A stretch of 27,393 nucleotides of DNA from DASXTW01 sp046726275 (GTDB taxonomy: Bacteria; Actinomycetota; UBA4738). Shown here in pieces: positions 21,658-27,393 of the stretch. The notes beneath the pieces were generated by a model. It ran no database searches. It was not told the DNA's origin and saw nothing but the letters and a program-made list of their open reading frames with translations. Within the stretch, counting starts at the first letter, position 1; every line of letters starts with the position of its first letter. The stretch is from assembly GCA_046726275.1 (NCBI GenBank), contig JBKPAF010000080.1:1-27393 (forward strand). The letters run 5' to 3'. The translations under genes were made by a program, and so were the position numbers.

Positions 21658-22611
21658 ATGGCCGCTGAACCGAAGCCGAACAGGAGATCTGAGCCGACCC
21701 GAGCCCTGGGCGAGGCGGACGACGTCCGTCTCTACCTGGAGGCCGCGGCCCGCGAGCCCCTCCTCACCAAGGAGGAGGAGGTCGAGCTCGCCATGGCCAT
21801 CGAGCGCGGAGAGGAGGCCGAGGCCCGGCTCCAGGGCGGCCGGCTAAGGTCCGAGACCAGCATCCGAAAGGCCAAGGAGGCCGTCCGGAGGGGCCACGCC
21901 GCCCGGCAGCGGTTCATCCGGGCCAACCTGCGGCTGGTCGTCTCCATCGCCAGGAAGTACCAGGGGCAGGGCCTCCCGTTCCTGGACCTGGTCCAGGAGG
22001 GAAACATCGGCCTGATGCGCGCCGTCGAGCTGTTCGACTGGCGCCGCGGGTTCAAGTTCTCCACGTATGCAACGTGGTGGATCCGGCAGGCCATCACCCG
22101 GGCCATCGCGGACCGTGGGCGCCAGATCCGGCTGCCGGTGCACGTCCACGACCAGATCCGGAAGCTGCGGCGGACCTTCGTCCAGTTCAGCCAGAAGATG
22201 GGCCGGGACCCTACTCCCCAGGAGCTGGCCAAGCAGCTGGTTCTTCCGGTGGAGGAGGTGGAGCGGCTACTCGAGGCCGAACGGAGGGAGCCGGTGTCCC
22301 TGCAGGCTCCGGTGGGCGAGGACACCGAGCTGGGTGACCTCCTCGAGCAAGAGGAGGAGCTCAGCCCACTGGACGCGGTCGAGGACGCCATGCTCCGGGA
22401 CGAGATCGGGCAGGCAGTCCAGAACATCCTGGATCCGCGAGAGCGGCGGGTCATCGCCCTGCGCTACGGGCTGGGCAACGGCCACGCCATGAGCCTGCGC
22501 GACGTGGGCAAGGTGATGGGCCTGTCCGGAGAACGGGTTCGCCTGATCGAGCGCGAGGCGCTTCGCAAGCTCCGGCAGTCCGAGATCATCAACGCCGCAG
22601 GGTGGATCTAG
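21658..22611 (+). CDS. RNA polymerase sigma factor, RpoD/SigA family (group 2, SigB/HrdD-like)
   Basis: The 317-residue protein has sigma-70 regions 1.2 to 4 but no long region 1.1. Region 1.2 is DDVRLYLEAAAREPLLTKEEE (21-41). Region 2 runs from about 84 to 162 and includes NLRLVVSIARKY, DLVQEGNIGLMRAVELFD and FSTYATWWIRQAITRAI. Region 3 covers about 163-240. Region 4.2 holds the helix-turn-helix LRDVGKVMGLSGERVRLIE (280-298). The short N terminus fits a group 2, non-essential stress sigma factor. An insertion of about 25 residues before region 2.1 (GGRLRSETSIRKAKEAVRRG) is a small oddity. The upstream ECF-type promoter supports stress induction. AGAGAGAG at 21648-21655 is only a weak, close ribosome site. 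Confidence 0.92.
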   Translation: MAAEPKPNRRSEPTRALGEADDVRLYLEAAAREPLLTKEEEVELAMAIERGEEAEARLQGGRLRSETSIRKAKEAVRRGHAARQRFIRANLRLVVSIARKYQGQGLPFLDLVQEGNIGLMRAVELFDWRRGFKFSTYATWWIRQAITRAIADRGRQIRLPVHVHDQIRKLRRTFVQFSQKMGRDPTPQELAKQLVLPVEEVERLLEAERREPVSLQAPVGEDTELGDLLEQEEELSPLDAVEDAMLRDEIGQAVQNILDPRERRVIALRYGLGNGHAMSLRDVGKVMGLSGERVRLIEREALRKLRQSEIINAAGWI

Positions 22612-22625
22612 AGGCCCAGCAGGCG

Positions 22626-23540
22626 GTGCCGAAGCGGGCGAAGACGGGGCGGGTCCTGGTGGGGATTTCGTCGTGGACCGAGCCCACTCTGATCAAGCGG
22701 GGAAACTTCTATCCCAAGGGGGTATCGAGCGCCGAGGAGCGGCTGAAGTTCTACGCCACGCAGTTCCCGGTGGTAGAGGTCGATTCGAGCTACTACTTCC
22801 CTCCGTCGGAGCGGAACGCCGCCCTGTGGGCCGAGCGAACGCCGAAGGACTTCACCTTCAACATCAAGGCGTACTCGCTGCTCACCGAGCATCCCACCAA
22901 AGTGGAGTCCCTGTACAAGGAGATCCGAGAGGGTCTGCCGAAAGAGCTCCTCGAGAAGAAGAACGTGTATCGGGACAAGCTTCCCGACCAGGCGGTCGAG
23001 GAAGTGTGGAAGCGATTCCGCGAGGCCCTCATGCCCCTGCACTCCGCGGGGAAGCTCGGCAGCGTACTCTTCCAGTTCCCCCAGTGGTTCGTGATCGGCC
23101 GGAAGTCCAAGGACTATCTGCTCGAGTGCAAGGAGCGGCTCCCCGACTACCTGATCGCGGTGGAGTTCCGCCAGAAGCTGTGGATGGAGGGACGCAATCA
23201 GGAGGAGACGCTGGCGTTCCTCGAGGAGCACGACATCCCGTACGTCTGCGTCGACATGCCGCAGGGATTCGACTCGAGCATCCCGCCGGTTGCCGCGGCC
23301 ACCTCGAAGCAGCTGGCCGTGGTGCGGTTCCACGGGCGTGACCCGGAGATCTGGGAGAGGAAGGTGGCCACGGCGGCCGAGCGGTTCCGCTACGACTACA
23401 AGATGAAGGAACTGGAGGAATGGGTGCCCCGGGTCGAAGCCCTGGCCGCGGAGGCGAAGGAGACCCACGTTGTGATGAACAACTGCTACGAGAACTACGC
23501 GGTGAAGAGTGCCCGCCAGTTGTCTGACCTGCTGGAATAG
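22626..23540 (+). CDS. DUF72 (YecE-like) protein
   Basis: The protein of about 304 residues is a member of DUF72, a TIM-barrel-like family of unknown function. Hallmarks are VGISSWTEP near the N terminus, FYATQFPVVEVDSSYY, FTFNIKAYSLLTEHP, SVLFQFPQWF, VEFRQKLWM and the C-terminal HVVMNNCYENYAVKSA. Two GTG starts are possible. The one at 22602 overlaps the sigma gene by 10 bases with no ribosome site; 22626 has GAGG at 22611-22614 and starts close to the first conserved strand, so I prefer it with modest confidence. It is probably co-transcribed with the sigma factor gene and the small membrane protein that follows. Confidence 0.87.
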   Translation: MPKRAKTGRVLVGISSWTEPTLIKRGNFYPKGVSSAEERLKFYATQFPVVEVDSSYYFPPSERNAALWAERTPKDFTFNIKAYSLLTEHPTKVESLYKEIREGLPKELLEKKNVYRDKLPDQAVEEVWKRFREALMPLHSAGKLGSVLFQFPQWFVIGRKSKDYLLECKERLPDYLIAVEFRQKLWMEGRNQEETLAFLEEHDIPYVCVDMPQGFDSSIPPVAAATSKQLAVVRFHGRDPEIWERKVATAAERFRYDYKMKELEEWVPRVEALAAEAKETHVVMNNCYENYAVKSARQLSDLLE

Positions 23541-23553
23541 GAGGGAATCCTCT

Positions 23554-23703
23554 GTGGGCATGCCCGAAGAACGCCGAAAGTGGCTAGGATGGACCAACCG
23601 ACCCTTCTACGTGCTCCTTTCTCTGGCTGGATTGGGCGTGGGGATCTGGTTGTTCCGCTCTCGGCGCAGGCGACGGGCTTTCAGCCCCATGACGCGTCGC
23701 TAG
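23554..23703 (+). CDS. Small single-pass membrane protein, 49 residues
   Basis: A GTG at 23554 with GGAGGG at 23540-23545 opens a short frame coding for a charged N terminus (MGMPEERRKWLGW). One hydrophobic helix of about 18 residues (PFYVLLSLAGLGVGIWLF) and a strongly basic tail (RSRRRRR, ending TRR) follow. The ribosome site touches the stop codon of the DUF72 gene, so the two are in one operon. ATG 23560 is a second in-frame start but is too far from the ribosome site. I do not recognise a family; the positive tail predicts a cytoplasmic C terminus. Confidence 0.65.
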   Translation: MGMPEERRKWLGWTNRPFYVLLSLAGLGVGIWLFRSRRRRRAFSPMTRR

Positions 23704-23990
23704 GAGTGACGCAGTCTCGCCCTGACTAGGAACGCTCGACAAAACGCCGGAGGTCCACACTGGGTGGTTTGGACCTTTCAGGCCCCGGGTACCCTCGCTG
23801 CATTACTTCGCGGAATGGAAGCCTAGGTCTTTTGGGGGTTTTCGTATCACCAAGATGGAGGTAGAGTAGGCGCCCTCGAAGGGGCACCGAACGCGGTGGG
23901 GGGCCTAGGTTCATCGTCGGAGGGGCTTCGGCAATCCAGATCGAGGCTTGTTTGACCACTAGCCGTGGTCGACTTGGGTGAGGTCTCGAC
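23704..23990. other. 287-base intergenic region before the polysaccharide genes
   Basis: No convincing gene is seen. It holds a terminator-like hairpin at 23751-23776 and two small adjacent hairpins (CCCT/AGGG at 23873-23883 and CACCG/CGGTG at 23885-23898). It also holds a repeated octamer GCCTAGGT at 23821 and 23903, of which the second contains a -10-like TAGGTT (23906-23911). An inverted repeat begins at 23981. I found no match by eye to a known riboswitch class. Confidence 0.5.
23751..23779 (+). terminator. Terminator-like hairpin after the 49-residue gene
   Basis: AGGTCCA (23751-23757) pairs with TGGACCT (23770-23776), with a further CAC/GTG pairing inside the loop, followed by a short TTTC. 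It lies 48 bases after the stop at 23703 and would end the sigma factor-DUF72 transcript. The T tract is weak. Confidence 0.45.
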
Positions 23991-24005
23991 TTGAAGTTGA
24001 GACCT
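23981..24005 (+). promoter_or_regulatory. Inverted repeat covering the ribosome site and start of the sugar transferase gene
   Basis: AGGTCTC (23981-23987) pairs with GAGACCT (23999-24005). Inside, G-T and ACT/AGT continue the stem around a TGA loop, giving about 11 pairs with one wobble. The repeat includes the end of the GGGTGAGG ribosome site (23976-23983) and the TTG start at 23991. It could block ribosome access or be an operator; alternatively the true start is GTG 24006 just after it. Confidence 0.5.
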
Positions 24006-25385
24006 GTGGAAGGGGAGCAATTGGCTGTACAGCAGGCTGTCGATCGGGCCTCATCCGATCTCGTCACGTTCCGGTGGCGACCCCTCTCGACGGTCGTGCC
24101 ACTATCGGATGCCATCGCCCTGGCAGCAGCCCTCGTCCTCACGGGGCGCATCCATACGAAGGCGGGATGGCTCTATTTAGGCTCGGCCTTCCTGATCTTG
24201 ATGGCGATCGGGTCGGGGCGAGTGCGCATCAATCCTCGCCTGAGTGACGACGTGTTCCATCTCCTGGGGTGGCTCTCACTTCCCTTCGTGATCTCGGTCC
24301 TGCTGACCAAGGTGGACGTCGGCCACATCAGAGGGCTTGCTGCCATCGTTCCCCTTGCTATCTGCCTCGTCCTGCTGGGACGCGCTCTGGCGTACAAGGC
24401 GATCCGAGACGCGCGAGCCAGAGGATTCGTTCGAGAATCCACGCTGATCATCGGAGCCGGAAAGGTGGGGGTGCGAGTCGCGAAGACGCTCGAAGAACAT
24501 CCCGAGTTTGGGCTCGTCCCCATCGGATTCCTTGACTCATTTCATGACGACGACCTCCCACTTCCGCTGTTGGGAAACGCCGCAGATCTCTCCAAGATCG
24601 TGACGCAGTACCGGGTGCAGCGGGTCATCCTTGCCTTCGGTGGCACGCGTGAGCCCGAGATGGTCACGATCCTCCGTGAGTGTGATCGGTTACAAGTTGA
24701 CATTTACATGCTGCCTCGGTTGTTCGAGCTCGGCATGGGCCCCGAGGGACCGTTTACGGAGGATCTCTGGGGCATCCCCCTCGTGCTCCTTCGGCGTTCG
24801 GCCATCCGGAGCCTGGCGTGGAGGACCAAGCGCATCTTCGACCTCGTGGTTGGGAGCCTCCTATTGCTTTTCAGCATGCCCGTATTCGTCGCGGCGGTCA
24901 TCGGGGTGCGACTGTCCGGACCCGGTCCCATTTTCTTCACCCAGCGCCGGGTGGGACAGAACGGGAAAGTCTTCCCATTGCTGAAGTTCCGCACGCTGCA
25001 AGAAAACGACGATTCCGACACAACGTGGTCGGTTGCCCAGGACCATCGCATCACCCCTGTGGGCAAGCTGCTGCGTAGGACGAGCATCGATGAGCTGCCG
25101 CAGCTGATCAACGTGCTGAAAGGCGAGATGTCACTGGTTGGGCCTCGACCCGAACGGCCATTCTTCGTGGACAGGTTTCGGGTTGCGGTTCATGGATATG
25201 ACGATCGCCATCGGGTTCCTGTTGGTATCACGGGATGGGCCCAGATCCACGGGCTTCGCGGCGACACCTCGCTGGAGGAGCGAGCGATCTTTGATAACTA
25301 CTATGTCGAGCACTGGTCCCTGTGGCGAGACATCGTCATCCTGACCCGGACGATCCTCTCCGTGCTAAAAGGCCAGGGCGGCTAA
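23991..25385 (+). CDS. Polyprenyl-phosphate sugar-1-phosphate transferase (exopolysaccharide initiation, WbaP/CpsE type)
   Basis: The 464-residue membrane enzyme would load the first sugar phosphate onto undecaprenyl (or decaprenyl) phosphate to start surface polysaccharide synthesis. The N-terminal half has about four membrane segments (near 38-51, 58-73, 88-104 and 118-134). A nucleotide-binding-like domain starts LIIGAGKVG (142-150). A further membrane segment lies at about 281-303. The catalytic sugar-transferase domain has FFTQRRVGQNGK, FPLLKFRT, RRTSIDELPQLINVLKGEMS and LVGPRPERP. The start is uncertain: TTG 23991 with GGGTGAGG upstream, or GTG 24006. A GT2 gene follows after 30 bases. 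Confidence 0.92.
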   Translation: MKLRPVEGEQLAVQQAVDRASSDLVTFRWRPLSTVVPLSDAIALAAALVLTGRIHTKAGWLYLGSAFLILMAIGSGRVRINPRLSDDVFHLLGWLSLPFVISVLLTKVDVGHIRGLAAIVPLAICLVLLGRALAYKAIRDARARGFVRESTLIIGAGKVGVRVAKTLEEHPEFGLVPIGFLDSFHDDDLPLPLLGNAADLSKIVTQYRVQRVILAFGGTREPEMVTILRECDRLQVDIYMLPRLFELGMGPEGPFTEDLWGIPLVLLRRSAIRSLAWRTKRIFDLVVGSLLLLFSMPVFVAAVIGVRLSGPGPIFFTQRRVGQNGKVFPLLKFRTLQENDDSDTTWSVAQDHRITPVGKLLRRTSIDELPQLINVLKGEMSLVGPRPERPFFVDRFRVAVHGYDDRHRVPVGITGWAQIHGLRGDTSLEERAIFDNYYVEHWSLWRDIVILTRTILSVLKGQGG

Positions 25386-25415
25386 CGGCACGACCAGGGC
25401 TCGACTGCTCTATAA

Positions 25416-26501
25416 ATGGCAACAGATCGAGATCTGACTTCGCTCCCGATGGATGAATCACCGCGTTCAGGGGACGTAGGCCCCGAGCTGGTCACGGTAG
25501 CCATCCCGGCTCGTGATGAAGAAGGCTTCATCGCTGCGTGTCTGGACTCGGTGTTGGCACAGAGCTACGAGAACCTCCAGGTGATCGTGGCCGACGGGCA
25601 TTCCCGAGACGGAACCGCCGCCATCGTCAGCCGCTATGCCGAGCGTGACCCCAGGGTCCATCTGATGGAGGTTGGAGATACCACGATCCCGAAGGCGTTG
25701 AATCTGATGCTGGCGGCGTCTCGTGGAACATGGTTCGTCCGCGTCGATGCCCACTCCACGATCCCACCCGACTACGTGGACCGGGCCGCCAAACACCTCC
25801 GAACCGGGCGATGGGGTGGCGTCGGGGGGCGCAAGGACGGGGTGGGGACCACGCGTTCAGGCAAGGCGATCGCTGCAGCGCTGGGATCGCCGTTCGGTGT
25901 TGGAAACTCCCTCTATCACTACGGATCACGGCTCCAGACCGTCGATCACGTTCCATTCGGTGCGTATCCGACCGAGCTTGTCCGGCAGCTGGGTGGCTGG
26001 GACGAGCGACTTCTTGCCAATGAGGACTTCGAGTTCGACCACCGGATGCGCCGGGCCGGTCATCAATTGCTCTTCGATCCCGAGCTCAGCATCGCGTGGC
26101 GCTGCCGGGAGAGCATCCCCGATTTGTTCCGCCAGTACCGCCGGTACGGACGGGCGAAGCCGGCGGTCCTGCAACTGCATCCCGACTCCATCAAGGTTCG
26201 TCACCTCGCCGCCCCGATGGTGCCCTTGCTTCTTGCGGCAGGGATCGCGTTGGGTGTGCGCCGGCCAAAGCTCGCTGCTCTGGCTGTGGCCCCCTATGGG
26301 GTTGGCCTGATCACGGCCACGGTGGCGGCAGGGCGAAAGGTGAGTGACCCACAGGCTCGGCTGCGGATCCCCGCGGCGTTCTTGAGCATGCATTTGGGAT
26401 GGGGTATCGGTTTCTGGGAAGCCGCCGCGTCCCTGATGAAAGCCCGAGTCAGCCGTCGCCCTTGGAACGGAACTCCTTCGGGGCCTTCTTCCATTCCTTA
26501 G
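25416..26501 (+). CDS. Family 2 glycosyltransferase with C-terminal membrane segments (ExoA-like)
   Basis: The 361-residue protein has a GT-A domain: VTVAIPARDEEGFI (26-39), VIVADGHSRDGT (57-67), metal-binding VDAH at 110-113, GGWDERLLANEDFEFDHRM with the catalytic-base region at 202-209, and QYRRYGRAK (240-248). Two or three hydrophobic segments follow (near 257-270, 277-295 and 320-335), as in succinoglycan ExoA. It would extend the lipid-linked sugar made by the preceding enzyme. ATG 25416 sits inside CTATAAATG with no ribosome site. ATG 25449 is an alternative if TATAAA is a -10 box. Its last 53 bases overlap the convergent gene. Confidence 0.9.
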   Translation: MATDRDLTSLPMDESPRSGDVGPELVTVAIPARDEEGFIAACLDSVLAQSYENLQVIVADGHSRDGTAAIVSRYAERDPRVHLMEVGDTTIPKALNLMLAASRGTWFVRVDAHSTIPPDYVDRAAKHLRTGRWGGVGGRKDGVGTTRSGKAIAAALGSPFGVGNSLYHYGSRLQTVDHVPFGAYPTELVRQLGGWDERLLANEDFEFDHRMRRAGHQLLFDPELSIAWRCRESIPDLFRQYRRYGRAKPAVLQLHPDSIKVRHLAAPMVPLLLAAGIALGVRRPKLAALAVAPYGVGLITATVAAGRKVSDPQARLRIPAAFLSMHLGWGIGFWEAAASLMKARVSRRPWNGTPSGPSSIP

Positions 26502-27003
26502 CGGAGGAATCAGGTCCGGGGTGCTTGTGTTCGCGCTGCCGTGGGTGACGCTCGCGTGACCCGCCCTTCCGTCCACGCGACTGAGGATCTTGGTGGCGAA
26601 GCTCTTTCCGCGAGAGCTTGGCGGTCCGCTTCGCGCATTTCGCGCTGGGGCGGGACTCGCGTCCTGGACGAAGGATGTCGGGCGCAGAACGAGTCTCGCA
26701 CGCATCCAATGCTGGTGCCGCGTGTGTGCCGCGATCACTCGACTGTGAAGGGACGATTCGCCGGGTCGGCGCCTTCGGCTTTGTGTTGTTGGAGATACTC
26801 TTCCGCGCTTCGGGGATCGGTGTGACCACGACGTAGACTGCCCCCGTTCCAGCGAGCACGAACGCGCCGATGAAAAGGAGCGTGGTGAAGAGGATGCCCG
26901 TGCGAATGATGAAGACCGAGAGGCGGCTGCGCCACACCATCCGGTCGGTTCGTTTGAACTTTGGCCGTCTTGGGTCTTCTACCGCTGGCCGTAAGGGGGT
27001 CAT
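26449..27003 (-). CDS. Hypothetical single-pass membrane protein with long basic tail
   Basis: From ATG 27003, with GAGGAAGG upstream on the minus strand, the frame gives 184 residues. There is a basic N terminus (FKRTDRMVWRSR), one long hydrophobic segment (about 28-60) containing TLLFIGAFVLAGTGAVYVVV, and a disordered, Lys/Arg-rich tail of about 120 residues ending KEFRSKGDG. An upstream start at 27066 adds 21 residues without a ribosome site. I recognise no family. The 3' end overlaps the glycosyltransferase gene tail to tail by 53 bases. The low-complexity tail lowers confidence that the full length is translated. Confidence 0.6.
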   Translation of the reverse strand: MTPLRPAVEDPRRPKFKRTDRMVWRSRLSVFIIRTGILFTTLLFIGAFVLAGTGAVYVVVTPIPEARKSISNNTKPKAPTRRIVPSQSSDRGTHAAPALDACETRSAPDILRPGRESRPSAKCAKRTAKLSRKELRHQDPQSRGRKGGSRERHPRQREHKHPGPDSSAKEWKKAPKEFRSKGDG

Positions 27004-27171
27004 CGCTTCGCCTTCCTCGGTCGGCGTCGAATTTTCAGCAGGGCCCTGAGCTTCGCTGCCAATCAAAACGACTCAACGTCGACCGGTCCTCGGGGAAGCG
27101 AAACACGCCCAGCATCGCCGTCAAAGTCTATCCGAAGCGTGAACGCGTCGTGCAAGCTACGCACCTGACGA

Positions 27172-27197
27172 GTCATCGGTCGACATCGACCGATGAC
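27172..27197. repeat. Perfect 12-bp inverted repeat with 2-base spacer
   Basis: GTCATCGGTCGA (27172-27183) and TCGACCGATGAC (27186-27197) are exact reverse complements around CA. It lies 18 bases past the stop of the minus-strand 41-residue gene and upstream of the next minus-strand gene. There is no T tract, so it could be a 3' stabiliser, a Rho-assisted terminator, or an operator for a dimeric regulator. Part of it (CTCATCGG-like) recurs at 27201-27208. Confidence 0.7.
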
Positions 27198-27215
27198 GGA
27201 CTCATCGGATGCTGA

Positions 27216-27341
27216 TCAGAACGCGTGCGCGATCAACTTTGTCGCGTAGAAGACCGCCCCGCCGATCACCGCGAGCTGAACGATCGCTCCGAGTATCAGG
27301 ACGATCTGCCCAAAGACGCTCCTCGTCTGTCTCTGCCTCAT
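27216..27341 (-). CDS. Small membrane protein, 41 residues
   Basis: A minus-strand ATG at 27341 opens a 41-codon frame: a basic N terminus (MRQRQTRSVFGQ) and one long hydrophobic helix (IVLILGAIVQLAVIGGAVFYA), ending TKLIAHAF. It is below usual length cutoffs. A GGGGA about seven bases upstream on the minus strand could be the ribosome site. The amino-acid pattern is that of a single-pass membrane peptide rather than noise. No family is recognised. It lies upstream of, and in the same direction as, the basic-tailed membrane protein. Confidence 0.5.
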   Translation of the reverse strand: MRQRQTRSVFGQIVLILGAIVQLAVIGGAVFYATKLIAHAF

Positions 27342-27393
27342 GCGTCTGTCCCCACACGGTCTCGAATGGATTGCTCAGGTTGCGTGCTGGGCA

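Noticed and set aside
23726..24151. 141-codon minus-strand frame across the intergenic region before the sugar transferase
   Set aside because: Arg/Ser/Pro-rich, no ribosome site, no domain, and it overlaps the start of a real gene.
1..27393. CRISPR arrays, transposases, phage genes, toxin-antitoxin or defence systems
   Set aside because: No regularly spaced repeats, integrase/transposase motifs or known defence domains were seen on either strand.

Overview
The window is dense, high-G+C bacterial chromosome with short intergenic gaps and many ATGA or TGATG gene junctions. It most likely comes from an uncultured Actinomycetota. The pointers are a mycothiol-type DinB-like protein (TIGR03086 type), a WS/DGAT wax-ester/triacylglycerol synthase, a zinc-ribbon DUF4328 membrane protein, a SigB/HrdD-like sigma factor, a luciferase-like oxidoreductase, frequent GTG/TTG starts, and several starts with a TANNNT box 6-10 bases upstream and no Shine-Dalgarno (leaderless mRNAs). 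I see no phage, insertion sequence, CRISPR array, rRNA or tRNA.

Layout. Positions 1-73 hold the first 24 codons of an Fpg/Nei DNA glycosylase leaving the window on the minus strand, divergent from a TIGR03086-type protein (131-694). Positions 728-4727 form a tight plus-strand operon: small conserved protein, ferredoxin-reductase-like flavoprotein, NAD-type 6-phosphogluconate dehydrogenase and glucose-6-phosphate dehydrogenase. A two-domain sulfurtransferase faces it (4760-5632). Next come a 62-residue protein, a secreted membrane-anchored protein, and a convergent luciferase-like oxidoreductase ending in a strong hairpin. Positions 7917-13948 run as a second plus-strand series: transketolase, zinc-ribbon/DUF4328 protein, an alpha/beta hydrolase that appears to lack its catalytic histidine, an amidase and an EamA exporter. 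A reductase-type SDR, a histidine phosphatase resembling SHB17-type sugar bisphosphatases, and a WS/DGAT acyltransferase follow. A minus-strand alpha/beta hydrolase then faces a Clp-N repeat protein lacking any ATPase. A TPP enzyme and a zinc alcohol dehydrogenase diverge from a 50-bp promoter. The sigma factor gene (21658-22611) has an apparent ECF-type promoter and a hairpin-rich leader, and is followed by a DUF72 protein and a 49-residue membrane protein. The right end carries surface-polysaccharide genes (polyprenyl-phosphate sugar transferase, family 2 glycosyltransferase) and two small minus-strand membrane proteins, with visibly lower G+C in places.

How it fits together. The metabolic theme is the pentose phosphate pathway: G6PDH, 6PGDH, transketolase and possibly a sedoheptulose/fructose bisphosphatase lie within 13 kb. 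Around it are redox enzymes, neutral-lipid synthesis and stress functions (Clp-N protein, alternative sigma factor). No gene group looks like a defence or mobile system. The most interesting items are the stress-promoter-plus-leader arrangement at the sigma gene, the symmetric divergent -10 elements, the hairpin over the sugar-transferase start, the stand-alone triple Clp-N protein and the His-less hydrolase.
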